Part shown: positions 1 through 7,838 of the stretch, piece by piece
Layout of the letters: every line of letters begins with the position of its first letter
Numbering within the stretch: the first letter of the stretch is position 1
Source: an uncultured Erysipelotrichaceae bacterium
GTDB lineage: Bacteria; Bacillota_I; Bacilli_A; Erysipelotrichales; Erysipelotrichaceae
DNA length: 22,206 nucleotides
Assembly (NCBI GenBank): GCA_937902945.1
Contig: CALEMD010000156.1
Location: forward strand, 1-22,206
Reading direction: 5' to 3'
Made by a program: the position numbers and the translations under genes
The notes under the pieces: model-generated
Told to the model about the DNA's origin: nothing
Database searches by the model: none
Seen by the model: the letters and a program-made list of their open reading frames with translations, nothing else

Positions 1-572
1 GATGTGCCAAGCACCACCAGCACATCGGCTTGCGATATCGCATGAATCGCACCGGATACCACAGAGTCATCCAAACCTTCTTCATACAGAACAACATCGG
101 GTTTGACAATGCCCCCGCACTTGCTGCAGCGGGGAATGCCGGTGCTGTTTTTTATATACTCTGCATCATAGAAGGCATGGCAGTCCATGCAGTAATTGCG
201 CAGAACAGAGCCGTGCAGTTCCCACACATGTCTGCTTCCTGCGGCTGTATGCAGTCCATCAATATTCTGAGTGACAACTCCAAGTGATCTGCCGGCGGCT
301 TCGCACTTGGCAATGAATGTATGCGTGCTGTTAGGCAAAGCATCAAGCACCAGCATGCGTTCCCGATAGAAGCGATAGAATTCTTCCGGGTTATTCATGA
401 AGAAAGAGTGGCTGATGATGGTTTCCGGAGGATACTTATAGGATTGGTTATACAGTCCGTCCTGGGATCTGAAATCCGGAATGCCGCTGTCAGTAGATAC
501 ACCGGCTCCGGTAAAGAATACAATCTTCTTTCCTTCATCAATGATTTTCTGGAATTCCTCTATATCTGTCAT
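1..572 (-). CDS. cobB: Sir2-family NAD-dependent protein deacylase (sirtuin), C-terminus cut by window edge
   Basis: This is a cytoplasmic sirtuin that removes acyl groups from lysines using NAD+. About 190 residues are visible; the C-terminal part lies beyond the left edge. The NAD-binding GAGVSTDSGIPDFRS motif is at residues 22-36, TQNIDGLH at 101-108 and the catalytic His120 in ELHGS. A structural zinc site is formed by C128/C131 and C149/C152. The start at 572 is fixed by an unusually long Shine-Dalgarno match, GGTGATCC, whose anti-SD pairing gives about 8 nt spacing. An in-frame ATG at 584 lacks this support. The gene begins 27 nt after the stop of the WYL regulator on the same strand, so the two are probably co-transcribed. 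The family is certain; the in vivo acyl substrate is unknown. The symbol follows the bacterial family name. Confidence 0.95.
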   Translation of the reverse strand, partial: MTDIEEFQKIIDEGKKIVFFTGAGVSTDSGIPDFRSQDGLYNQSYKYPPETIISHSFFMNNPEEFYRFYRERMLVLDALPNSTHTFIAKCEAAGRSLGVVTQNIDGLHTAAGSRHVWELHGSVLRNYCMDCHAFYDAEYIKNSTGIPRCSKCGGIVKPDVVLYEEGLDDSVVSGAIHAISQADVLVVLGT

Positions 573-599
573 AAGGATCACCATCCATTTCTTTTCTCA

Positions 600-1571
600 T
601 TATAGTTCTTTCCTGTAGCAGGTGTGTATGCTATCCGCTACAGAAAGCAGTGTATCAATGAGGCTCTGCGGTTTTGCTACCTGTATCTTTCCTGGAAACA
701 TCAGAATCCAGGAAACAAGAGTTGGCGTTACAGCTGTGCGGATAGAAGCAGTAAATGAAGTATCGCTGATATGGCTGATCAGTATATCTTCAGAGAATCT
801 GTCAAATACGATGCTGGATAATGATAGATCAAATACGGCTGTTACAGTCTGAGGAGTACCGGAATACATATCAAAGGAAGAGCGCATATAGGACTCAAGA
901 TCAAATGCAACAGGATCTTCTGTGTTTTCCAATACAGAAAGCTGATCCATCTTGTCAATTCTGAAACTGGCAAATGCCTGATGTTCTTTTGCGTACAGAA
1001 TGCAGTAGTAGCGTGCGTTATGCAGAACTAATGCATAAGGCATCATCTCATATGGCTTTGAACGTCGTCTGTACTGTTTATGACCGCTGAGATTGAGACC
1101 GTAGTAGCGAAAGCGAACGGGATGGAATTTCTGAATGGCAGGTATAAGAAGATCAATATAGGCAAGGACCTGGTCATTGCCGGTCTTTATGCTGCGGGTA
1201 TGAATTGCGGATAGACAGGACTGCTGGTGAACACTGAGAAGGGTACTGATGTTCTTGAGCAGATGATCGGTATTGGTTTTTGAAACAGCCGCAGAATCAT
1301 TGAGACAGCTCGCAAGGATTGCGGCTTCACTGCTAGAGAAAAGATGCTCTGCATAATATCCCTGTACTTTGCCGCGGACATAGACAATGGAATGGCCGGT
1401 ATCCTGCAGAGCTCTGATGCTCCGGTAGACCGTTCTGCGGTCTGCTTCAAAGCCTCTGTCAGTCAGCATAGACTGCAGTACAGGCATAGAAAGAATATGC
1501 TGTTCATCTGATTCTTTCATCAGTATGTCGTTCAGTTCCAAACTTAGTTTTGCACTCATTTCAGGTTTCAT
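600..1571 (-). CDS. WYL-domain helix-turn-helix transcriptional regulator
   Basis: This 323-residue protein has the usual three-part layout of the YafY/WYL regulators. An N-terminal winged helix spans about residues 10-72, with the recognition-helix region near DRRTVYRSIRALQ. A central WYL domain covers about 134-216, with the characteristic strand ARYYCILYAKE and the following FRIDKM. A C-terminal WCX-like extension completes the protein. WYL domains are ligand-sensing modules; the ligand here cannot be read from sequence. AGAGAGG lies 6 nt before the chosen ATG. An in-frame ATG four codons later is possible but less well placed. The gene is first in a minus-strand unit with the sirtuin and diverges from a small membrane-protein gene at 1669. 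A palindrome over its own -10 suggests autoregulation. Confidence 0.9.
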   Translation of the reverse strand: MKPEMSAKLSLELNDILMKESDEQHILSMPVLQSMLTDRGFEADRRTVYRSIRALQDTGHSIVYVRGKVQGYYAEHLFSSSEAAILASCLNDSAAVSKTNTDHLLKNISTLLSVHQQSCLSAIHTRSIKTGNDQVLAYIDLLIPAIQKFHPVRFRYYGLNLSGHKQYRRRSKPYEMMPYALVLHNARYYCILYAKEHQAFASFRIDKMDQLSVLENTEDPVAFDLESYMRSSFDMYSGTPQTVTAVFDLSLSSIVFDRFSEDILISHISDTSFTASIRTAVTPTLVSWILMFPGKIQVAKPQSLIDTLLSVADSIHTCYRKEL

Positions 1572-1595
1572 GGAAAACCTCTCTCTTTTTTATTC

Positions 1596-1615
1596 ATTGT
1601 ACCATATTGTGTACA
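1596..1615 (-). promoter_or_regulatory. Extended -10 promoter of the WYL gene with overlapping palindrome
   Basis: On the minus strand an extended -10, TGG-TACAAT (1604 to 1596), precedes the WYL gene and predicts a start near 1589. No good -35 is visible, as is common for TGn promoters. A perfect inverted repeat, TGTAC-N8-GTACA (1598-1615), covers the -10, so a bound dimer would block RNA polymerase. The presumed binder is the WYL regulator itself; this is inference from position. The same site could also affect the divergent gene at 1669. Confidence 0.5.
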
Positions 1616-1668
1616 TCTGATTTTTATTTATTCGATATGATGCTGTCATAAGAAAGAAGGGGATTGAG

Positions 1669-2193
1669 ATGAGACAGACACAGAAGATGATGATGAATAC
1701 AGGAGTGCTGCTTTTAGCCTATGCGTATGCTATACAGGGAAATGGCATAGCTGCCGCAATGCTTGCCGGATTGGCGGTAATCTGTGCAGTATTCAGCCAT
1801 TCCCTGCGCTGCATGAGTAAGCATATCCTGTGGATTCTGATATTAGTGCTGATGCAGCTGGTGCTTCTATTTAAAAGCGGTCTATTGGCAGCGATGCCGG
1901 TGCTTGGATTTCTGACTCTTTGCAATACATTATGTGCAGCTGCTTGGATGCACAGCTCCTATGCAGCTGTGAAAGACTGCGGGCGGATGATTGCCGGACT
2001 GATGCTGATTGATCTCTGTCTGCTGTTTATCCTGCCAAGCGAAATCATCCGCTATACGCTAGGCAGTTCGACGGCACTGTCACAGGCAGTTCTGTTTGTT
2101 CTGCTGATGTTTGTACCGCAGTGCATAAGCTTCCTGTATCGCTGGCTGCGCCGTTTTCCTGCCATTCGGTTTTTTAGCAAAACAAATGCCTAA
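1669..2193 (+). CDS. Small integral membrane protein of unknown function
   Basis: I do not recognise this 174-residue protein. It is very hydrophobic, with about five or six membrane segments (roughly residues 8-40 as one or two helices, then 48-67, 69-92, 103-122 and 135-158). It has a short basic C-terminus ending in RRFPAIRFFSKTNA, which should lie in the cytoplasm by the positive-inside rule. No catalytic or metal-binding motif stands out. GAAGGGG sits 6 nt before the ATG. It is transcribed away from the WYL regulator gene and ends 46 nt before the CDF exporter, so it may be the first gene of that run or a target of the WYL protein. Coding status is supported by ribosome site, length and membrane pattern. 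Confidence 0.75.
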   Translation: MRQTQKMMMNTGVLLLAYAYAIQGNGIAAAMLAGLAVICAVFSHSLRCMSKHILWILILVLMQLVLLFKSGLLAAMPVLGFLTLCNTLCAAAWMHSSYAAVKDCGRMIAGLMLIDLCLLFILPSEIIRYTLGSSTALSQAVLFVLLMFVPQCISFLYRWLRRFPAIRFFSKTNA

Positions 2194-2239
2194 ATGTGAT
2201 ATTCTAACAGGGTGAAACAAAGAGTTTCTGGGTGGAAAT

Positions 2240-3430
2240 ATGACTGAATGGTTATTGAAGCATTGTGTTAAGAATTATCAGAATACGGACAGTGAGACTG
2301 TCCGCACTGCCTATGGCACTTTAAGCAGTGTGACAGGCATGCTGTGCAATGTTTTCCTGTTTGCAGTGAAGTTTGCGATCGGCATGCTGACACAGTCCAT
2401 ATCTATTACATCAGATGCCTTTAACAACCTATCTGACTGCATGAGCTGTCTAGTTACACTGTTTGGCTATAAACTGGCCGCAAAGCCTGCTGATAAGGAA
2501 CATCCGTTTGGACATGGAAGAATGGAATATGTCGTCAGTTTCATCGTGGCAATCATCATCTTCATTGTCGGCTATGAACTGTTTTCCAGCAGCATAGATA
2601 AAATCATTCATCCGCAGAGTGTCATTTTCAGCTGGCCTTTGTTTATCATTCTTGCCGCATCCATTCTGGTGAAGCTCTGGATGAGTCTGTTCAATAAGAC
2701 GCTTGGCAGAAAAATCAATAATATCGGCATGATTGCCACTGCCCAGGATTCAAGAAACGATGTGATCGCAACAGCGGTTACGCTATTGGCTCTGTTTCTT
2801 TCCAAATTCGTACCATCGATTCCAGTAGATGGCATAGCCGGTCTGATTGTTTCCGGCTTCATCTTCTATTCAGGCTATGGAATTTCGAAGGATATCATCG
2901 GCAAGCTCTTAGGCAATCCGGCGGATCAGAAACAGACTACGGCAATTAAGAACATGATTCTATCCTATCCGGAAGTTCTCGGTGTTCATGACATGATCAT
3001 TCATGATTACGGTCCTGGCAAGGAACTTGGTTCTGCCCATGTTGAAGTTGACAGCCAGATGAACTTTCTGAAGGCCCATGATGTTGTGGATCAGGCTGAG
3101 AGAAAGATCTATGAGAAGATGCATGTCATGATGACACTTCACCTTGACCCAGTAGATACAACCAATCCGGTATGCAATGCCTATCGTGATGAAACAAGCC
3201 GTATTCTTCATGAGATGGATCCGAATCTTTCCATGCATGATTTCAGAATTGTCTCGGGACCGACCCATACGAATCTTGTCTTTGATGTCATGATTCCGTA
3301 TGAATGCAAATACACCAAAGAAGAGATACAGAAGCGTCTGGATGAGGAACTGACTAAGCAGGCGACACAGATCTATACTGTGATTACATTTGATCATGAG
3401 TATACGCAGGAACAGGAAACAAAGGAATGA
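2240..3430 (+). CDS. Cation diffusion facilitator (CDF) family metal exporter
   Basis: CDF proteins are inner-membrane dimers that export divalent metals (Zn, Fe, Mn or Co) in exchange for protons. The family signature SDAFNNLSD is at residues 58-66 (TM2), HPFGHGR at 88-94, and the TM5 metal pair D170xxxD174 lies in AQDSRNDV. Six membrane segments occupy about residues 28-215. The protein has 396 residues, about 100 more than FieF. A first cytosolic ferredoxin-like domain (about 225-300) is followed by a second C-terminal module (about 305-385, around HDFRIVSGPTHTNLVFDV). This long form is common in Bacillota. The substrate cannot be decided. GGGTGG precedes the ATG at short spacing. The TGA overlaps the next gene's start as ATGA, indicating translational coupling. 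Confidence 0.93.
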   Translation: MTEWLLKHCVKNYQNTDSETVRTAYGTLSSVTGMLCNVFLFAVKFAIGMLTQSISITSDAFNNLSDCMSCLVTLFGYKLAAKPADKEHPFGHGRMEYVVSFIVAIIIFIVGYELFSSSIDKIIHPQSVIFSWPLFIILAASILVKLWMSLFNKTLGRKINNIGMIATAQDSRNDVIATAVTLLALFLSKFVPSIPVDGIAGLIVSGFIFYSGYGISKDIIGKLLGNPADQKQTTAIKNMILSYPEVLGVHDMIIHDYGPGKELGSAHVEVDSQMNFLKAHDVVDQAERKIYEKMHVMMTLHLDPVDTTNPVCNAYRDETSRILHEMDPNLSMHDFRIVSGPTHTNLVFDVMIPYECKYTKEEIQKRLDEELTKQATQIYTVITFDHEYTQEQETKE

Positions 3431-4800
3431 AGACAGTCTGTGTGTATCATACAAATGATGTGCATAGCTGCTTTGATGCTTTCTGCGGTATTGTGACTGG
3501 ACTGAAGAAGTATGCCGGCAAGGATGATCTGATTCTGGATGCCGGTGATTTCTGTGATCTGAAGAGCATCATGATAACCGGTTCAGAAGGGGTCGGCGGC
3601 ATTCATCTATTGCAGAAGGCTGGATATGATGCCTTGGCAGTAGGCAATAATGAATTCTTTGCCGGCATAGAAGCACTTCAGCAAATGTCTTTGCAGGGAC
3701 TGCCTATGCTTTCCTGCAATCTTTTCAATATGGATGGAACGCGAGTGGATGGCATTCTGCCGGCAGTGATTGTGAATAAAGGCACACTGCGCTATCTAGT
3801 CATCGGGGTCAGTCCATATTTCACAGAACAGGTGTTTCTGAACATGGAACATCTCATGGATAAGCCAGCCTATGAATGCATACCGGAGATACAGCAGGCG
3901 GCTGAGGGCAGATATGATATATGCATTGTCCTTTCCCACAGCGGTACGCTTAGAGATAAAGAAATGGCTGAGAAAGCAAAAGGCATTGATCTGATCATCG
4001 GCGGACATACGCATGAGCTGTACAGCGAACCGCTGAAGATAGGCAGCACATGGATATTCCAGGCTGGATGCTTTGGAACCCATTTAGGAGCTGTCAAGAT
4101 CGAACTCGATGATCAGAATCATATACTGAACATGACTGGCACATGCATGCAGAATACATGGGCAGAAGATAAGCAGACAGAAGAACTGCTTCATAAGGAA
4201 ACGATGCTTGCAGAAACAAAACTCAGCCAGGTTCTTTATACAATTGAAAGAACTCTGCCATTTGATCTGTATCATGAATGCACTGCAGTCAATGCAGTAT
4301 GCGATGCTTTGAAGAATGCATATGACTGTGATTTTGCATGTATCCATAACAGTATTCTCAATGACTCTGTTTCTTCAGATGTTTCAAGGATGTCTTTGCT
4401 GAATATATGTCCTTCACCATTGAACCCAGCCTTGATGCAGTACAGCGGCCGACAGATTGCTGAAGCTGTGCAGAAGTCATTTGATGACAGCTTTGTTCAT
4501 CAGCCTGGCAGAGGTCCAGGATTCCGCGGTGAAGAAGTAGGAACGCTATCCTTCAGTCATAACGTTCGCCTTCATAGGAATCCATTGAAGATTGAGGTCA
4601 ATGGCATAGAGATAGAACCGGATCGTTTCTATTCATGCATGTGCGATGACTATCTGACTAGAGGAATCTGCTATAGTATGCTGAAGGATACAGAGAATAA
4701 GGCGCATTACTATGAAGGGTATATAAGAGATCTTTTAGAAAGAGAACTGTGCCATCCGGAAGTGATCAGGAATGCACAGATACAGAGGGTATTGGAATGA
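3427..4800 (+). CDS. Cytosolic 5'-nucleotidase-like metallophosphoesterase (UshA/YunD type)
   Basis: This 457-residue protein has the two-domain layout of bacterial 5'-nucleotidases. A calcineurin-like metallophosphatase domain covers about residues 1-250 and a substrate-binding C-terminal domain about 265-440. Metal ligands are visible: D11 and H13 (TNDVHS), D41 (DAGDF), N74 (GNNEFF), H171 (SHSG) and H194/H196 (GGHTHE). There is no signal peptide, unlike UshA, so it should act in the cytoplasm as does Bacillus YunD. The classic GNHEFD motif reads GNNEFF, so the His/Asp pair that assists catalysis in UshA is replaced by N75 and F78. The start overlaps the CDF stop (ATGA) and the stop overlaps the DMT start (ATGA). 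The substrate is unknown. Confidence 0.85.
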   Translation: MKTVCVYHTNDVHSCFDAFCGIVTGLKKYAGKDDLILDAGDFCDLKSIMITGSEGVGGIHLLQKAGYDALAVGNNEFFAGIEALQQMSLQGLPMLSCNLFNMDGTRVDGILPAVIVNKGTLRYLVIGVSPYFTEQVFLNMEHLMDKPAYECIPEIQQAAEGRYDICIVLSHSGTLRDKEMAEKAKGIDLIIGGHTHELYSEPLKIGSTWIFQAGCFGTHLGAVKIELDDQNHILNMTGTCMQNTWAEDKQTEELLHKETMLAETKLSQVLYTIERTLPFDLYHECTAVNAVCDALKNAYDCDFACIHNSILNDSVSSDVSRMSLLNICPSPLNPALMQYSGRQIAEAVQKSFDDSFVHQPGRGPGFRGEEVGTLSFSHNVRLHRNPLKIEVNGIEIEPDRFYSCMCDDYLTRGICYSMLKDTENKAHYYEGYIRDLLERELCHPEVIRNAQIQRVLE

Positions 4801-5687
4801 ACAGAGTAAAAAGCAATCTTATGCTGCTGCTGGCAGCGCTGATATGGGGCTGTGCATTTGTAGCACAGAGTGTAGGCATGGATTATGTCGGTCCGATTAC
4901 GTTCAACTGCCTGCGCAGTCTGATCGGATCAGCGGCACTGCTGCCGCTTTTATTCTGGATGGATCGCCATCATCCTCATGAAGAAAGAACAGCAGAAGAA
5001 AAGAAAAAGGTATATCGCGGAGGAGTGGTGTGCGGCATCATTCTCTGCATTGCCTCTTTGTTTCAGCAGTATGGCATTCAGTATACATCGGTAGGCAAAG
5101 CGGGATTCATCACGGCTCTTTATGTAGTGCTTGTGCCGATTCTTGGACTGTTTATCGGCAAGAAGGCAAAGCCGGCAGTATGGGGATGCGCATTGCTGGC
5201 GGCTGTGGGTATGTACTTTCTCAGTGTGAACGGAGCATTTGCATTATCAACAGGAGACTTCCTGGTTTTTATCTGTGCAATTCTGTTTGCCTGTCATATC
5301 TTGGCTGTGGATCACTATTCTTTCCTTCGTGATGGAATCCGTCTTTCCTGTATTCAGTTCTTTACAGCCGGCATATTATGCCTGATCCCTATGCTGGTTA
5401 TAGAAAAGCCAACCATGCAGGTTATTCTTGCGGCGGCTGGCCCGATTCTTTATGCAGGTGTTCTTTCCAGCGGTGCTGGCTATACATTGCAGATACTGGG
5501 TCAGCAGGACGCTGATCCTGCGGTTGCTTCATTGATACTGAGTCTGGAATCCGTTTTTGCGGCTTTGGCCGGCTGGCTGATTCTGCATGAGACGCTGAGC
5601 AGCAGAGAACTGTTTGGATGCTGTCTGGTATTTGCGGCGATCATCATTGCCCAGCTGCCTTCCTATAAAAAACCGGTGGAGCGCTAG
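4797..5687 (+). CDS. EamA/DMT-superfamily transporter
   Basis: This 296-residue inner-membrane protein has about ten transmembrane helices in two EamA repeats (roughly residues 5-140 and 150-290). The opening LLLAALIWGCAFVAQSVGM is typical of drug/metabolite transporters. DMT proteins export or import amino acids, nucleosides, sugars or toxic metabolites; the substrate is not predictable. I start at the ATG of the ATGA overlap with the phosphoesterase gene, where GAGGG lies 7 nt upstream; an upstream in-frame Met at 4749 adds only a polar tail. It is the last gene of the CDF-phosphoesterase-DMT operon. Its stop codon lies inside the hairpin that terminates htpG from the other strand. Confidence 0.9.
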   Translation: MNRVKSNLMLLLAALIWGCAFVAQSVGMDYVGPITFNCLRSLIGSAALLPLLFWMDRHHPHEERTAEEKKKVYRGGVVCGIILCIASLFQQYGIQYTSVGKAGFITALYVVLVPILGLFIGKKAKPAVWGCALLAAVGMYFLSVNGAFALSTGDFLVFICAILFACHILAVDHYSFLRDGIRLSCIQFFTAGILCLIPMLVIEKPTMQVILAAAGPILYAGVLSSGAGYTLQILGQQDADPAVASLILSLESVFAALAGWLILHETLSSRELFGCCLVFAAIIIAQLPSYKKPVER

Positions 5688-5698
5688 CGCTCCATCGG
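5667..5698 (-). terminator. Intrinsic terminator of htpG
   Basis: Read on the minus strand, an interrupted stem CCG-a-TGGAGCG / CGCTCCA-c-CGG around a CTAG loop (5698 to 5673) is followed by six T residues (5672 to 5667). The core is a perfect 16-bp palindrome. No T-run follows on the plus strand, so it is strongest for htpG, although the hairpin overlaps the stop of the convergent DMT gene and could protect that mRNA end. Confidence 0.85.
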
Positions 5699-5704
5699 CA
5701 TATA

Positions 5705-7696
5705 CTATTCTTCTGTTTTCTTTGGCTCTGCTTCGGCAGGCTTTTCTTTTTCTTCTTCTGCTGGTTCTGCTTCCTTAACCGGTTCTGCTTCCTTAGCCCA
5801 GTCAGTAGATGCAGCTACCATCATGCCCGCAATCTTGGATGCATATTCGACAGGATTGTCGATTGGCAGTCCCTCAATCAGGCGAGCCTGATCATACAGA
5901 ACACTCGCATAGTCACCGATGACAGCCGGCTTATTCTTATACACTGTCTGCAGGGTCTTGAACAGCGGATGATTCGGATTGATCTCAAGAATCTTTGTGG
6001 CTTTGAGACCATTGTTCATCGGATTCTGTGAGAGAACCTTCTCCATTTCAATGGAGAGACCTTCATCTGATACAAGACATACAGGATCATCTTTCAGACG
6101 GGAAGAGATGCGTACTTCCTTGACACTGTCTTTCAGTGCTTCCTGCATGGCTGTAAGCATGTCCTTATTGTCTTCAGCAGTCTTCTCGCGGTTCTTCTTC
6201 TCTTCTTCACTGTCGAGATCAAGATCACCCTTGTTGATGGACTTGAATGGCTTATCTGCATAGTTCTGCATGACATTGGATACAAATTCATCTACATCAT
6301 CTGTGAAGTAGAGAACTTCATAGCCCTTGTCCTTAATCTTATCCATTGCCGGCAGTTTCTGTATTTCTGCAATATTCTTGCCGCAGGCATAATAGATATC
6401 TTTCTGATCGGCAGGCATGCGGTCAGTATACTCTTTGAGAGTTGCATATTTGCCTTCTTTGCTTGTACGGTACAGGATCAGATCCTGCAGTCTGTCTTTG
6501 TGCTGACCGAAGTCTTTATAGATACCGAATTTCAGATTGAGGCCGAAGTGTTCAAAGAATGACTCATAATCACTTCTCTCATTCTTCAGCATGTCTTCAA
6601 GATACTGCTGAATCTTTTTCTCAATGGAAAGGGAAAGAGCCTTGACCTGACGATCCTGCTGCAGTATTTCACGGGAGATGTTCAGATTCAGATCATCACT
6701 GTCAATCAGACCTGTGACAAAGCGATAGTAATCAGGGATGAGTTCCTTAGCTTTATCCATGATGAATACGCCCTTGCTGTAAAGCTGCAGTCCTGATTCA
6801 TAGTCGGTGTTGTAGAAGTTGTATGGAGTCTTAGAAGGGATGAACAGCAGGGCAGTGTAGGACAGATTGCCTTCTACACTGAAATGAATGACTTTCTGCG
6901 GATCTTCCCAGTCGTTGAACTTGGACTTATAGAATTCATTGTATTCTTCCGGCTTGATGGATTTCTTATTGCGCTTCCAGAGCGGAACCATAGAATTCAA
7001 AGTCTGAATTTCTGTGACTTTCTTTGTTTTCTCTTTGTCATCCGGATCCGGTTTATCGACCACACATGCCATTGTGATCGGATAGCGGACATAGTCAGAG
7101 TATTTCTTTACCAGTTCCTTGATGGTGAATTCATCAAGATACTTGGAGTATTTTTCGTCTTCTGTATCGTCTTTCAGTTCGAGAGTGATGCGGGTGCCGA
7201 TGTCAGTGCGCTCCAATGGTGAAATGGTATATCCGTCTTCACCGCTGCTTGCCCAGACATAGCCCGAGTCACTGCCGACAGCACGGGATTCAACAGTAAT
7301 TCTCTTTGCGACCATAAATGCACTGTAGAAACCTACACCGAACTGCCCGATGATATCTACATTGCGGCTGGCCTTATCAAGCTGTTCCTTGAATTCGGCA
7401 GAACCGCTTTTTGCGATGGTGCCAAGATTCTTCTCCAGTTCTTCCTGCGTCATGCCAATACCGGTATCTTCAATAACCAAAGTCCCGTTTTCAGGATGTC
7501 TTTCAATGGAGATTGTCAGATCCTTCTTGTCCACTTTGTGGTCTTTGCCGCTGATGGACAGATAGTAGCGCTTGTCCAATGCATCTGAAGCATTCGAAAT
7601 CAGTTCTCTTAGGAAGATTTCCTTTTTCGTATAGATTGAATTGATCATGAGTTCCAGCAGACGTTTGGATTCTGCCTTAAATTGCTTTTTTGCCAT
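5705..7696 (-). CDS. htpG: HtpG, bacterial Hsp90 chaperone
   Basis: HtpG is a cytosolic ATP-dependent homodimeric chaperone. The N-terminal GHKL ATPase domain is intact: the ELISNASDALDK helix carries the catalytic Glu and the Asn ligand, followed by DTGIGM and GQFGVGFYSAFMV. The middle client-binding domain and C-terminal dimerisation domain follow. The protein has 663 residues, longer than the 624 of E. coli, because of a roughly 30-residue charged tail rich in Lys, Glu, Ala and Pro (after STDW) that ends KKTEE. I start at the second ATG (7696), since GGAGG is 7 nt upstream of it but only 1 nt from the ATG at 7702. It is monocistronic between its CIRCE-controlled promoter and its terminator. 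Confidence 0.98.
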   Translation of the reverse strand: MAKKQFKAESKRLLELMINSIYTKKEIFLRELISNASDALDKRYYLSISGKDHKVDKKDLTISIERHPENGTLVIEDTGIGMTQEELEKNLGTIAKSGSAEFKEQLDKASRNVDIIGQFGVGFYSAFMVAKRITVESRAVGSDSGYVWASSGEDGYTISPLERTDIGTRITLELKDDTEDEKYSKYLDEFTIKELVKKYSDYVRYPITMACVVDKPDPDDKEKTKKVTEIQTLNSMVPLWKRNKKSIKPEEYNEFYKSKFNDWEDPQKVIHFSVEGNLSYTALLFIPSKTPYNFYNTDYESGLQLYSKGVFIMDKAKELIPDYYRFVTGLIDSDDLNLNISREILQQDRQVKALSLSIEKKIQQYLEDMLKNERSDYESFFEHFGLNLKFGIYKDFGQHKDRLQDLILYRTSKEGKYATLKEYTDRMPADQKDIYYACGKNIAEIQKLPAMDKIKDKGYEVLYFTDDVDEFVSNVMQNYADKPFKSINKGDLDLDSEEEKKNREKTAEDNKDMLTAMQEALKDSVKEVRISSRLKDDPVCLVSDEGLSIEMEKVLSQNPMNNGLKATKILEINPNHPLFKTLQTVYKNKPAVIGDYASVLYDQARLIEGLPIDNPVEYASKIAGMMVAASTDWAKEAEPVKEAEPAEEEKEKPAEAEPKKTEE

Positions 7697-7708
7697 ATGC
7701 ATGCCTCC

Positions 7709-7735
7709 TTAGCACTCTTAATTGATGATTGCTAA
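7709..7735 (-). promoter_or_regulatory. CIRCE operator (HrcA site), promoter-proximal copy
   Basis: The plus strand reads TTAGCACTC-N9-GATTGCTAA, matching the CIRCE consensus TTAGCACTC-N9-GAGTGCTAA at 17 of 18 arm positions with the exact 9-nt spacer. It covers the predicted transcription start (about 7732) and abuts the htpG Shine-Dalgarno sequence (7704-7708). HrcA binding here should repress htpG until heat or misfolding stress, as for groES and dnaK operons in Bacillota. Confidence 0.92.
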
Positions 7736-7738
7736 ATT

Positions 7739-7767
7739 AATATAGCACTCCTGATGGAGGATTGCAA
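7739..7767 (-). promoter_or_regulatory. htpG sigma-A-type promoter
   Basis: On the minus strand the -35 TTGCAA (7767 to 7762), a 17-nt spacer and the -10 TATATT (7744 to 7739) form a good vegetative promoter. The predicted start is near 7732. The -35 lies in the distal CIRCE and the start in the proximal CIRCE, so HrcA would clamp the promoter at both ends. Confidence 0.8.
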
Positions 7768-7768
7768 A
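7742..7768 (-). promoter_or_regulatory. Second, degenerate CIRCE-like operator upstream of htpG
   Basis: The plus strand reads ATAGCACTC-N9-GATTGCAAA: 8 of 9 matches in the left arm and 7 of 9 in the right, with the correct 9-nt spacer. Its centre lies 33 bp from the proximal copy, about three helical turns, so two HrcA dimers would sit on the same face of the DNA. It contains the htpG -35. Confidence 0.75.
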
Positions 7769-7838
7769 TAGGACTTGCTATACATATGCGCGGCAGTGTA
7801 TGGAAAAGTATTCTGCCAGGCTTTAATACCTCACAGAA

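Noticed and set aside
1636..1641. TATGAT as the -10 for the membrane-protein gene at 1669
   Set aside because: No -35 at 16-18 nt and no TGn extension; too weak to call as a feature.
4749..4796. Upstream in-frame start of the DMT transporter
   Set aside because: It adds 16 polar residues inside the previous gene; the ATGA overlap at 4797 has a proper ribosome site.
5979..6263. Open frames on the strand opposite htpG, and similar ones opposite other genes (for example 2960-3454, 9210-9512, 19681-20010)
   Set aside because: They have no ribosome sites, compositions that mirror the real gene on the other strand, and no recognisable domains.
7697..7702. htpG start two codons upstream
   Set aside because: GGAGG is only 1 nt from that ATG, while the second ATG has ideal 7-nt spacing and gives the family N-terminus.
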